Part shown: positions 39,083-47,247 of the stretch, piece by piece
How positions within the stretch are numbered: the stretch's first letter is position 1
How the letters are laid out: the number at the start of each line of letters is the position of its first letter
Assembly (NCBI RefSeq): GCF_029542085.1
Contig: NZ_CP107036.1
Coordinates: forward strand, 6,138,001-6,202,000
From: Sphingobacterium sp. ML3W
GTDB lineage: Bacteria > Bacteroidota > Bacteroidia > Sphingobacteriales > Sphingobacteriaceae
Reading direction: 5' to 3'
DNA: 64,000 nt
Notes under the pieces: model-generated
Seen by the model: the letters and a program-made list of their open reading frames with translations, nothing else
What the model was told of the DNA's origin: nothing
Database searches by the model: none
Made by a program: the position numbers and the translations under genes

Positions 39083-39997
39083 TTATAATCGTTGAGAACG
39101 ATAATTGTTTGGTGAAAGCTTGGTCTGCTTTTTAAAGAAATTAGAAAAATGCGCTATTTCCTCAAAACCGAGTGAATAGGCAATCTCTGAGATATTCCGG
39201 TCCGTTTGCCTGAGGAGGATCTTTGCTTCTTGTGTAATTCTTGCACAAATTACTTGCGTTGTTGTCTTGCCTGTACTGTCCTTGAGAATTTTATTGAGGT
39301 GGTTTACATGAACGGCGAGGCGTTCAGCAAAATCATTGGCTGTTCGTAGCTGCAACCGTTGCATTGAGGATTCTATTGGAAACTGTCTTTCCAATAACTC
39401 AATGAAAAGTGAGGTAATTCTGGTTGACGCAGTATGCATGGGATTACTGATACTTTTCGGCTGTAGCTTTTGTCCATAATGAATGATTTCAAGAACGTAA
39501 TTCCTTAAAAGATCATATTTAAACATATAATCAGAACATAATTCCTTGTTCATTTTTTTAAAAATTCGCTCAATTTCGATCCGCTGTTCAGTTGTAATCT
39601 GAAAAATAGGAAGTCCACCGGGTTGAAAGATGGGTAGATCTTCCAATACGATACCACTTTTATTTCGTGCTAAAAATTCATCAGTAAAAACACAAAAATA
39701 GCCTTGTTGATGTTCGTCTTTGGGTATCCAATGGTAAGGAACTTTCGGTGTCGCAAATACCAAAGCAGACTCTTCTATTTCAATTACCTTATCTGCATAC
39801 TCAGCGGTGTTCTTTCCTGTGATTAAACTGATTTTGTAATAAGTTCGCTTATTGTAAGGCATGATGGGTTTCTCTTTCAACTTTGCAGCGAGCTCCTCAA
39901 AGCTAAATACGTTGAAGTGCCCAAGCTCACGTGCTATTTCCTCAGGTATAGAAGCATTGATCTCATTGTAGAACTGTTCGATTGTAGTTGTTTTCAT
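39083..39997 (-). CDS. AraC-family transcriptional regulator
   Basis: A 304-residue regulator if it starts at 39997 (MKTTTIEQFYNEI), with a longer option at 40021. The N-terminal half is a cupin-like sensing domain (YYKISLITGKNTAEYADKVIEIEE). The C-terminal AraC double helix-turn-helix at about 200-300 includes FAERLAVHVNHLNKILKDSTGKT and ISEIAYSLGFEEIAHFSNFFKKQTKLSP. It is divergent from the ohr operon and upstream of the SDR gene, so it may control either or both. The inducer is unknown. Confidence 0.9.
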   Translation of the reverse strand: MKTTTIEQFYNEINASIPEEIARELGHFNVFSFEELAAKLKEKPIMPYNKRTYYKISLITGKNTAEYADKVIEIEESALVFATPKVPYHWIPKDEHQQGYFCVFTDEFLARNKSGIVLEDLPIFQPGGLPIFQITTEQRIEIERIFKKMNKELCSDYMFKYDLLRNYVLEIIHYGQKLQPKSISNPMHTASTRITSLFIELLERQFPIESSMQRLQLRTANDFAERLAVHVNHLNKILKDSTGKTTTQVICARITQEAKILLRQTDRNISEIAYSLGFEEIAHFSNFFKKQTKLSPNNYRSQRL

Positions 39998-40110
39998 ATC
40001 AATTACATTTGCAATAATCAAATTTACCTTTTTTATTCTTTCGTTGGAGTTTTGTGCTACCTATCCGCTTATAGATGCCGCTACAATTTTCATTTTAATG
40101 TCAATAGTCC

Positions 40111-40134
40111 AATTATGTATTGCACAATATAATT
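40111..40134. promoter_or_regulatory. Candidate OhrR/MarR-type operator
   Basis: A nested inverted repeat: AATTA, two bases, TATTG, CA, CAATA, TAATT. It overlaps the -33 element of the ohr promoter, the expected place for repression by the OhrR-like protein encoded at the end of this operon. The assignment is by position and symmetry only. Confidence 0.4.
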
Positions 40135-40150
40135 TTCCTATCTACATTTG
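40120..40150 (+). promoter_or_regulatory. Promoter of the ohr operon
   Basis: TTG at 40120-40122, a 20-bp spacer and TACATTTG at 40143-40150 match the Bacteroidota consensus. The ATG follows at 40179. Confidence 0.65.
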
Positions 40151-40178
40151 TATTGTTGAAACAAAAACAAATTAAAAT

Positions 40179-40604
40179 ATGAAAACGTTATATACCATAG
40201 GCGCCACAGCCACAGGAGGACGAAACGGTCAGGTAAAAAGTGAAAATGCTGTATTGGATCTGGCGGTTCGTATGCCGAAGGGTCTTGGAGGTGCGAACGA
40301 TGATTATGCAAACCCAGAAATGCTTTTCGCCGCTGGTTATGCTGCCTGCTTTGATAGTGCCTTGAATTTGGTGATTAGGCAAGAACGGATAAAAACAGGT
40401 GAGACCAAGGTTACTGCTCAGGTGAGTATTGGACAATTGGAGAACGGTGGTTTTGGTTTAGCCGCGGAATTACATGCTAATATTCCTGCAGTCAGTTTGG
40501 AGGTGGCACAGCAACTGATTGAAAAAGCGCATCAGGTGTGTCCATACTCAAATGCTACGAGAGGTAATATGGAAGTGAAGTTAACAGTATCAAACAACGA
40601 ATAA
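40179..40604 (+). CDS. ohr: Organic hydroperoxide resistance protein (Ohr/OsmC)
   Basis: A 141-residue thiol peroxidase that reduces organic hydroperoxides in the cytoplasm, usually with dihydrolipoamide as reductant. The two redox cysteines are in YAACFDSAL (Cys57) and VCPYSNATRGN (Cys121), and NPEMLFAAGYAACF is the family signature. The start MKTLYTIGATATGGRNG is typical. It leads a cluster with a DUF1304 membrane protein, a nitroreductase and an OhrR-type regulator, which strongly supports Ohr over the related OsmC. Confidence 0.93.
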   Translation: MKTLYTIGATATGGRNGQVKSENAVLDLAVRMPKGLGGANDDYANPEMLFAAGYAACFDSALNLVIRQERIKTGETKVTAQVSIGQLENGGFGLAAELHANIPAVSLEVAQQLIEKAHQVCPYSNATRGNMEVKLTVSNNE

Positions 40605-40607
40605 TAG

Positions 40608-40976
40608 ATGAATCATATTGCCACAGTGCTCACGATGCTTGTACTTATTGAACATGTTTATATTGTGTGGATGGAAATGTTTGCTTGGGAAACTGCTGGA
40701 AGACGTAGTTTCGGTAAAGCGCTACCTGCTGAGCTATTTAAACCTACAAAAGGGCTTGCTGCCAATCAAGGTCTATATAATGGCTTTTTGGTCGCCGGTT
40801 TGGCTTGGTCATTTCTTATCAATGATCAGATTTGGAGTGACAATGTTCGCCTATTCTTTCTAGGCTGTGTTCTTCTAGCTGGCATTTTCGGAGGTATCAC
40901 TGCAAGTAAAAAGATCTTCTTTGTACAGGGAATTCCAGCATTACTAGCAATATTATTCGTTCTTTTTTCAAAATAA
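40608..40976 (+). CDS. DUF1304 family membrane protein
   Basis: A 122-residue integral membrane protein with four predicted helices (ATVLTMLVLIEHVYIVWMEM, NGFLVAGLAWSFLI, RLFFLGCVLLAGIFGGI, IPALLAILFVLF). The conserved HVYIVWMEMFAWE and NQGLYNGFLVAGL segments define DUF1304. The biochemical role is unknown, but the family is often found beside peroxide or stress genes. It starts three bases after the ohr stop, so it is co-transcribed. Confidence 0.88.
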   Translation: MNHIATVLTMLVLIEHVYIVWMEMFAWETAGRRSFGKALPAELFKPTKGLAANQGLYNGFLVAGLAWSFLINDQIWSDNVRLFFLGCVLLAGIFGGITASKKIFFVQGIPALLAILFVLFSK

Positions 40977-40988
40977 ACAAACAATTAA

Positions 40989-41624
40989 ATGTCCTTAATA
41001 ACAGACTTACAATGGAGACACGCTGTGAAAGCGTATGATCCGACAAAAACGGTTACACAAGAAAATATAGATAAGATATTGGAGGCAGCTCGTTTTGCGC
41101 CAACATCTTCGGGTTTGCAACCTTTTAAAGTATTGGTAGTTGAAAATCAAGCTTTGAAAGATGAATTAGCAAAAGGAGCCTTAAATCCGGAATGCATGCG
41201 AGAATGCTCCCATGTGCTGGTTTTTGCGGCTTGGGATAACTACACCGAAGAGCGTATTGATAAAGTATATGATTTCACTACAGATGAGCGAGATTTACCT
41301 CGTGGCCGCTTTGGGTCGTATACAGATAAGTTGAAATCCATCTATCTAAATGAAGCTGCGGAACGTAATTTTGCACATACAGCACGACAAACTTATATTG
41401 CTTTAGGTTTAGCTCTGGCACAAGCGGCAGAACTCAGGGTTGATTCTACCCCGGCGGAAGGATTCGATAACAAACTAGTGGATGAAGTATTGCAATTGGA
41501 AAAACTTGGATTGAAAAGTGTATCATTAATGTATGTAGGTGTTGCAGATACTTCCCGTGACTGGATCTCTACAATGAAAAAAGTCAGAATGCCGAAAGAA
41601 GAATTTGTTGTTGAATATAAATAG
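40989..41624 (+). CDS. NAD(P)H-dependent nitroreductase family oxidoreductase
   Basis: A 211-residue FMN-dependent nitroreductase-fold protein. Key segments are the N-terminal DLQWRHAVKAYDPTK, the FMN-binding ARFAPTSSGLQPFKVLVV near 33-50, and a C-terminal KLGLKSVSLMYVGVAD stretch. It probably reduces quinones, nitro compounds or other electrophiles in the cytoplasm. It lies 12 bases after the DUF1304 gene in the peroxide-stress operon, consistent with detoxification of oxidation products. Confidence 0.9.
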   Translation: MSLITDLQWRHAVKAYDPTKTVTQENIDKILEAARFAPTSSGLQPFKVLVVENQALKDELAKGALNPECMRECSHVLVFAAWDNYTEERIDKVYDFTTDERDLPRGRFGSYTDKLKSIYLNEAAERNFAHTARQTYIALGLALAQAAELRVDSTPAEGFDNKLVDEVLQLEKLGLKSVSLMYVGVADTSRDWISTMKKVRMPKEEFVVEYK

Positions 41625-41659
41625 AAACATTATATACTTTTCGAACTTTAAGAAAACAA

Positions 41660-41667
41660 TATCTTTG
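41660..41667 (+). promoter_or_regulatory. -7 element immediately upstream of ohrR
   Basis: TATCTTTG is a perfect -7 box ending only four bases before the ATG at 41672. The -33 region is weak (TTT rather than TTG). If used, transcription would start at or near the ATG and give a leaderless message. Confidence 0.4.
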
Positions 41668-41671
41668 TAAG

Positions 41672-42103
41672 ATGGATGATTTATTGAAACTGGACAAACA
41701 GTTATGTTTTTCCGTATATGTTCTGCATCGCGAGATTATGCAGCATTATCGCGCTATTCTAGCAGAAATAGATTTGACTTATCCACAATATATCACAATG
41801 ATGGCTTTATGGGAAAATAACGAACAAACTGTAAACCAATTGGGAGAGAAGTTATTTTTGGATAATGGTACCCTTACACCACTACTGAAACGATTGGAAA
41901 GCAAGGCGCTACTTACCCGCACGCGAAGTAAGACGGATGAACGAGTGGTAAAGATTCGTCTCACAGATCTGGGCTTGCAATTGAAAGAAAAAGCAGCCTG
42001 CATTCCGATGCAGATTTTTGAAGCTTTAAAACTGGATTATTCAGATATGCAACAGCTTAAAGATTTGGCAGATAAAGTCGTCACTAACGCGGGAAATGGC
42101 TAA
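41672..42103 (+). CDS. ohrR: OhrR-like MarR-family peroxide-sensing repressor
   Basis: A 143-residue MarR-type winged-helix protein. The motif LDKQLCFSVY with Cys12 matches the reactive cysteine of OhrR, whose oxidation by organic hydroperoxide releases the repressor. LTYPQYITMMALWE and FLDNGTLTPLLKRLESKALLTRTRSKTDER are the OhrR helix and wing regions. It closes the ohr cluster 47 bases after the nitroreductase gene. No second conserved cysteine is seen, suggesting the one-Cys type that forms mixed disulfides. Confidence 0.9.
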   Translation: MDDLLKLDKQLCFSVYVLHREIMQHYRAILAEIDLTYPQYITMMALWENNEQTVNQLGEKLFLDNGTLTPLLKRLESKALLTRTRSKTDERVVKIRLTDLGLQLKEKAACIPMQIFEALKLDYSDMQQLKDLADKVVTNAGNG

Positions 42104-42202
42104 TAGTTTAATGATAGATTTATTTTATCACAATTTCGTTGTTTTTAAGCAGAATAGGTTATTTTTAGCTCATTCTAGTAGTATTTAAATTTCATAGGAA
42201 GA

Positions 42203-42631
42203 ATGCGTTTAATAGCAATTGCCGTTTATTGTGTCTTGTTGGTGCTCTCGTTTGCAAGCTGTGAAGAAAAGAGGCGGGATGCAGAGTTATTGAAGTATGT
42301 TGCTTATAGTAATCGCGATAGTGCTCAACTAGAACTTGATCTCTTTGAAAGCCGTTTTCATGGAAAGTTACGTTTTTATAGACCCGGTGGTGAAATTGAC
42401 TCGGGAGAGGTTCGGGGGAATATCAAAAACGATACGCTGAGCGGTGATTATTACTATACGCCATTCGGCTGGGGACAGAAAAAAAGGAGACCCTTTGTTT
42501 TACTTAAGAAAGGGTCTCAATATATTTTAGGAACTGGTACCGAACAAGAATATATGGGTATTCCTCACTATATACCATCGACAATCAATTTCCAACAGAC
42601 TAAATTTATTTTCAGGGAGGTCGCCCGTTAA
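42203..42631 (+). CDS. Small lipoprotein of unknown function
   Basis: A 142-residue lipoprotein (LSFASC, Cys20). The mature part is a small beta-rich domain with a repeated-turn pattern (SRFHGKLRFYRPGGEIDSGEV and GDYYYTPFGWGQKKRRPF). It resembles the many uncharacterised Bacteroidota envelope lipoproteins. It is 99 bases from ohrR, so probably a separate unit, and converges with the Nudix gene. Confidence 0.7.
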   Translation: MRLIAIAVYCVLLVLSFASCEEKRRDAELLKYVAYSNRDSAQLELDLFESRFHGKLRFYRPGGEIDSGEVRGNIKNDTLSGDYYYTPFGWGQKKRRPFVLLKKGSQYILGTGTEQEYMGIPHYIPSTINFQQTKFIFREVAR

Positions 42632-42654
42632 GATACCCGACTGAAAGTAACGAC

Positions 42655-43236
42655 TTACAAGATACTTTTCAACTTAATATATTGTAGGAGCATAATTGTC
42701 TTGCCATCCTTGATTTCTCCGCTTTCGATCATAGCCAAAGCATTATCGATTTTAATTTCTAAGATTTCGATATTTTCCTCCTCTTCCTGCAAACCTCCTC
42801 CATCACTAACTTTCATATTGTTGGTATACTCTGCGATAAAGAAATGTAGAATTTCGGTTACGGAACCGGGCGACATATACGCTTCAAATATTTTTGTTGC
42901 TTCTTTAATTTGATAGCCAGTTTCTTCTTCTGTTTCTCTACGGATACAATCTTGTGGCGAATCTTGATCTAACAAACCTGCGCAAGCCTCTATCAACATA
43001 CCAGATTCATTCCCATTTATATAAGTTGGAATTCTAAACTGTCTTGTTAATATAACGGTTCTGGATATTGTGTTATAAAGTAGTATTACAGCACCATTTC
43101 CACGATCATAAGCTTCTCGACTTTGTTGTTGTACAGTTCCGTCCGGCTTTGTATATTGATAGGTGACTTTTTTTAAGGTATACCAATTATCAGATAGAAT
43201 CTCTGTTTTTAAAATTTCAATATCTTTGATTGCCAT
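42655..43236 (-). CDS. nudK: Nudix hydrolase, GDP-mannose pyrophosphatase NudK-like
   Basis: A 193-residue Nudix enzyme closely resembling E. coli NudK, which splits GDP-mannose to GMP and mannose-1-phosphate. Shared features are EACAGLLDQDSPQDCIRRE, TEEETGYQI, AYMSPGSVTEILHFFIAEY and ESGEIKDGKTIMLLQY. The catalytic REx2EExGx core of the Nudix box is present. The first Glu of the box (Gx5E) is replaced by Ser, while the loop and later metal ligands look intact. It is a monocistronic gene on the minus strand. Activity on ADP-ribose or other sugar nucleotides remains possible. Confidence 0.87.
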   Translation of the reverse strand: MAIKDIEILKTEILSDNWYTLKKVTYQYTKPDGTVQQQSREAYDRGNGAVILLYNTISRTVILTRQFRIPTYINGNESGMLIEACAGLLDQDSPQDCIRRETEEETGYQIKEATKIFEAYMSPGSVTEILHFFIAEYTNNMKVSDGGGLQEEEENIEILEIKIDNALAMIESGEIKDGKTIMLLQYIKLKSIL

Positions 43237-43289
43237 TTTTAGCGTGTTAAGGTCAAGCTATAAAAGTAAGTATTACAGTCCATATTATT

Positions 43290-44516
43290 TTATTTTAACC
43301 CATCTTCCAAGGCCTTCTTGTTTAACTTAAATTCCCTATAACCAAATGCGCCTGATTTATAGCCTATAACAGCACCAAATTCGATGTCATTTGCTGAAGA
43401 AGATTTGGCAAACACAGCTGAGCGATATACATTCGATGAAGCTAAAGGTGTTTCAAATACACGAAAATGTATTCCATCCTTTGAATAGGCGAGATAATTC
43501 AAGTCTGAGGAGTATCTATCCACATTTCCTATAGCAAGACATAGAAAATAGTAACCGTCAATATAGGCCGCTTGCAGATGCCAGGTCGAATAATTTTTAT
43601 TTAATTCAAGCCAAGGTTTATTGATGAATTTAACTTGTTTGCTATTTCGGTAGGCTGTAAAGTCAAGACCATTGGATGACGCGCGCAGCAAAATGCTTGT
43701 CATGATAGGAGATTGATAGGTCGGCTTAAAATCTACTTCGTAGCTAAACATCCCATTTTCATTTCTGATAAAAGAAGGCGATATGATATGATTGTCCTGA
43801 ATAGAAGCTGGTTCATTGCTCGTGTATACAATTTCAAGTGGAGTCCAATGAATTCCATCGGTTGAAGTTTGTCTTACAATAACACGCTCGGCTTCCTGAT
43901 TTAATTTTCTCGTATTATTATCGCTCTTTGCACCCCACTGTCTTAAGATTTTATTGGAGAAAAAACATCCTCTATAATATAATTCGAATTCTTTTCCATT
44001 GAAGTTCCAGTCGACATCAGACCAATAGCCTTGGTTAGGAATGCCACTCGGTGGGATATAAGAATCTTCTATAGCAGGACGACGTTGTATGGGATTTGAT
44101 AATCCAGTTGGGGTGATCCATTCTTTGCCATCATTTGATACCACAATACTAGGATTTTCGTATAATGATGCCGCTCGATCAGAACCTAATATACCAAAAT
44201 AGGGCGTAAAGACCATCCAATATTTATATCCGTTGAAACCTTTTGGGAAATACTCAACATCAGGATGACAGTAACTCGCATTTTTACCAGATATGTCCTG
44301 GATCAATTCAGGTCGTGAAGATCCAGGCTCGTTCGCATTTGCTATACTATTAATCTTTATTGAAGCTAAATCATCTGTAAATCCTGCTGGAATAGGCATT
44401 TTGATTCTATCAATTGGTTTGGGATCTACTGGAGTTATACCAGGTGGAATATCTTTTTTACATCCAATAAGCAACAATAAACCTAATAAGAAATAGGTGG
44501 ATCTCTTGAAAAACAT
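43290..44516 (-). CDS. Lipoprotein with Asp-box-like beta-propeller repeats
   Basis: A 408-residue lipoprotein (LLLIGC, Cys19). At least four blade-like turns share an S-x-D-G-x-x-F/W pattern: NDGKEWITPTGL, TDGIHWTPLEIVY, SNGLDFTAYRN and KDGIHFRVFETPL. This is the Asp-box style of exo-acting glycosidase and sialidase-like propellers. No catalytic triad can be assigned, so an enzyme is not claimed. No SusCD partner is adjacent. Confidence 0.72.
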   Translation of the reverse strand: MFFKRSTYFLLGLLLLIGCKKDIPPGITPVDPKPIDRIKMPIPAGFTDDLASIKINSIANANEPGSSRPELIQDISGKNASYCHPDVEYFPKGFNGYKYWMVFTPYFGILGSDRAASLYENPSIVVSNDGKEWITPTGLSNPIQRRPAIEDSYIPPSGIPNQGYWSDVDWNFNGKEFELYYRGCFFSNKILRQWGAKSDNNTRKLNQEAERVIVRQTSTDGIHWTPLEIVYTSNEPASIQDNHIISPSFIRNENGMFSYEVDFKPTYQSPIMTSILLRASSNGLDFTAYRNSKQVKFINKPWLELNKNYSTWHLQAAYIDGYYFLCLAIGNVDRYSSDLNYLAYSKDGIHFRVFETPLASSNVYRSAVFAKSSSANDIEFGAVIGYKSGAFGYREFKLNKKALEDGLK

Positions 44517-44975
44517 TGTCGAACAATAAAAATATGAAAATGTAGATACGGTAATTTTTTGGTATTACTTTCCCTGTTAATTTTAATTTAGCCAAGACAA
44601 AATTGATGTATTTTTTTTATTTCGCAAAATATATTTTTTAGCGGGAATAATTAAATTTATTGGTCTTTAGATTTATGTTTAGTTTGTTATTTTAACTTTG
44701 GTTTTAAATATTTTCTTTTTATTGACTTTTGTAAACTGTTGATAATAGAGAAGGCTTTTGTCATGCGAGTTGGTTGTTTTGACCGAGTTCCTTCCTATGA
44801 TGTTCTGCTAAGTTTGCCGGATAAGGAGACTCTGGTATGGAATAGTCTTTTTGTTTCAATAGAAATAGGGTGAGAATGTCTTCAGCAAGGTTTTATAATA
44901 GATATTTGATTATGCTAATCAAATAGGATCTGAGGAGAAAAAAATAAGCTTAATATTGCGATAAAACTGTTCAGA
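44517..44975. other. Gene-poor AT-rich gap
   Basis: No convincing gene. A 36-codon plus-strand frame at 44763-44873 has no recognisable features. A perfect 9-bp inverted repeat, ATTTGATTA-TGC-TAATCAAAT at 44904-44924, lies about 50 bases downstream of the small membrane protein gene and might act in transcription ending, but it has no T run. Confidence 0.5.
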
Positions 44976-45257
44976 TTATTTTTTATGGAACTTGTTGATG
45001 AGCAGTCTGCCAAATACAAAGTAGAGCAAAAGCACAGCTAGACCACCCAGTATAGCGGGATTTGTAAAGATATTCGTTATTCCATATTGATGAGAGAAGA
45101 GCGATACTGCAATAATGAACTGGAGAAGAGCATAGCAGATATTGCCTGTTGGTGAATAACCAAAAAGCCCTAAAAAACGTATTTTGGCAATCCCAAAAAT
45201 GAAGTGCGGTATGGCATTCGCTATCAAAACAGCGATAAGAAAATCTATATAAAACAT
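44976..45257 (-). CDS. Small integral membrane protein
   Basis: A 93-residue protein with about three membrane helices (IDFLIAVLIANAIPHFIFGI, GNICYALLQFIIAVSLF, AILGGLAVLLLYFVFGRLLI). The HFIFGIAKIRFLGLFGYSPTGN segment between helices is distinctive, but I do not recognise the family. The start overlaps the end of the DUF2071 gene by 13 bases, indicating translational coupling in the three-gene SIR2/DUF2071 operon. Confidence 0.72.
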   Translation of the reverse strand: MFYIDFLIAVLIANAIPHFIFGIAKIRFLGLFGYSPTGNICYALLQFIIAVSLFSHQYGITNIFTNPAILGGLAVLLLYFVFGRLLINKFHKK

Positions 45258-46108
45258 TGATTTATTCTTTTTTCATTATTCATAAAAAATGTCAATGACG
45301 GGATTTGAAAGGCCAAACATTCTTCCTCTTTTACAATTTCATCTAATGTATGACTTTTGAAAAAGTCAATTTTTAAAGGTTTGATCCCCTTTATATCAAA
45401 AGCGAGTGAAATGTTGGCAATATGTGACGAATTTAGATCCTGTGATGTTAACGCGCGGTTCTGGACAATAATTCTTTCAAGAAGTTCATGGGGAAGAGTT
45501 GAAATATGCAGAAAATCGTTAGGAATTCTCCATTCTTCAACTGAATGGCAAATGATCTCCAAATCTGATGCATTGCTGGCCCCAGGATCTATTTTTGTAT
45601 GGATATGATCATCAATATATTGATGGCTAAAAGATAGAGGATGATGCGTATACATCATATTGCTAAATAGGCGACTGCCTAAACAGTATAGGAAACTGCT
45701 CATACTATTGGAAACAAATAAGACCGTTGGTTCTTTAAATAGGTTAGTATCTGTTGCAATATAAAACCTCCAATTGCTTTGTAGGGGCGAACTATAAAAT
45801 GACCTCAGTCCTATTGGTTGAGCTGGCCCGAAGTGACCATGACGATAGGTCAAAATAGAAAATAATACTTTCCCCTGAATAACATTCACTTGTAGCCCTT
45901 CTGGGATCATGTGTCGAATTTTTTCAATAGGTATCATCCAGTTCAGATAAACGACATTGGTGATTTCACTCTTTAGTTTTACATTTGAAAATGGGGACGG
46001 AAATATATTTTTTATTCCTTTTAGAAAGGAACTATTTAAAAAGCTTTCAATACATGGAGAAAGTATATTTCTTTTTGATGAGCGAAACTCTTTTTTTGTC
46101 AATGACAT
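45245..46108 (-). CDS. DUF2071 (YqjF-like) family protein
   Basis: A 287-residue cytoplasmic protein. The family hallmarks are NWMIPIEKIRHMIPEGLQVNV near 55-75 and LTYRHGHFGPAQPIGLRSF near 85-105, from a fold related to acetoacetate decarboxylase. No activity is established for the family. The first 45 residues precede the usual domain start, so a later start is conceivable but no better ATG is obvious. It follows the SIR2 gene by 11 bases and overlaps the small membrane protein gene. Confidence 0.75.
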   Translation of the reverse strand: MSLTKKEFRSSKRNILSPCIESFLNSSFLKGIKNIFPSPFSNVKLKSEITNVVYLNWMIPIEKIRHMIPEGLQVNVIQGKVLFSILTYRHGHFGPAQPIGLRSFYSSPLQSNWRFYIATDTNLFKEPTVLFVSNSMSSFLYCLGSRLFSNMMYTHHPLSFSHQYIDDHIHTKIDPGASNASDLEIICHSVEEWRIPNDFLHISTLPHELLERIIVQNRALTSQDLNSSHIANISLAFDIKGIKPLKIDFFKSHTLDEIVKEEECLAFQIPSLTFFMNNEKRINQCFI

Positions 46109-46119
46109 CGAATAGTAGG

Positions 46120-47010
46120 CTATTTATTAGAAAGAAGCTGGTATCGTTTACTGATCTCTTTCAATATTTTTTTGTAATATTTTGTTTTGTCAGATTCATC
46201 AATAACGATAATTTCCACATCGTTGGCTTTGAGTAATTGCATTTTATCAACAGCGATTTGATGCCATTTTTTTGTCGTATAGTAAAACAACTGATTTTGA
46301 ATGAAGTCACTTTTTCTATAAAACTTATTTCGGGCACGATAGGTCAATAACCACCAGAGATCTATTTCTACAAAATCCAGCGAGAGTCCCAAGATATGAA
46401 TATCTTGGGTAAAGAACAGGTCTATCCATGATTGCAGCTGCAGATCTTTTTTCAGTTTCAATCTTTTTATCAAAGCCGCCTTAAATACTGTATCTGAGGT
46501 GTAATTGGTGCCATTTACAACATAATCTCTCATTTTTTGAAGTTGCCCACAGTAATGTTCGTAACCCAGATTGATAGAACTGGGATTGGCACAATCACCA
46601 TGAATATGCCAAAATGTTTTGTCTGCAGTTTGATGTCGGCGAAAAATGCTGTATGTTGTTTCTCGTATCAGGCTTGTATTCTTCTTTGAAGTAGATCCTT
46701 CCAAACTAAATTCATAATTTGTTGTGATTATGTTTTTAGTGGGGAGGGCTCGGATCAACTGGTGAATTTCATTTTGATTTATCTGAGAAACACTCTCCGA
46801 GATATACGTTTTAAGTTCTTTCTCATTAAGATGCTGGATCTTAATTGCATTTAGAAAAATCTCTTCATACAACATCGGAAAAGGTTTTTGTCCATTTTCC
46901 AATGCCGTTACATGATATTTTGTTTTAATGTTAGTCAGCAAATCGCTCCAACTGATTCCGGGAGAAATATTATTAATATCATTGCCAACTAACAAGCTGA
47001 ATTTATCCAT
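46120..47010 (-). CDS. SIR2-like domain protein
   Basis: A 296-residue protein with a SIR2-type NAD-binding fold. It has the N-terminal loop FSLLVGNDINNISPGISWSD, ITTNYEFSLEG (about 92-102), FWHIHGDCANPSSINLG with the catalytic-type His (about 132-148), and HILGLSLDFVEIDLW near 215. This pattern matches stand-alone SIR2-like proteins of bacteria, several of which are NAD-degrading anti-phage effectors. True protein-deacetylase zinc cysteines are not evident. There is no extra effector or sensor domain. It is the first gene of a three-gene operon with a DUF2071 protein and a small membrane protein. Confidence 0.8.
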   Translation of the reverse strand: MDKFSLLVGNDINNISPGISWSDLLTNIKTKYHVTALENGQKPFPMLYEEIFLNAIKIQHLNEKELKTYISESVSQINQNEIHQLIRALPTKNIITTNYEFSLEGSTSKKNTSLIRETTYSIFRRHQTADKTFWHIHGDCANPSSINLGYEHYCGQLQKMRDYVVNGTNYTSDTVFKAALIKRLKLKKDLQLQSWIDLFFTQDIHILGLSLDFVEIDLWWLLTYRARNKFYRKSDFIQNQLFYYTTKKWHQIAVDKMQLLKANDVEIIVIDESDKTKYYKKILKEISKRYQLLSNK

Positions 47011-47247
47011 TTTACAATTAATACTTATTGAAGGTTTCCGCTATGACCGGTAAATCAAATGATTCGGTACACATTGTAATTTATACCTGTTGAGTACGAA
47101 TCTGAATCTATCGGCTGGCTCTAATTTAATAAAAAAGAATGGATGAAACGGATGCAGATTGCTTTGCACCTTCACCTGCTCTAAACCTTCTTTTGACCAA
47201 CATTCTTGTCGGGAATAGTGCGTTTTTTTATTTTTATACTATAAAAA

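Noticed and set aside
44763..44873. 36-codon plus-strand frame in the gap before the small membrane protein gene
   Set aside because: There is no ribosome-site context, hydrophobic segment or family resemblance, and its length is expected by chance.
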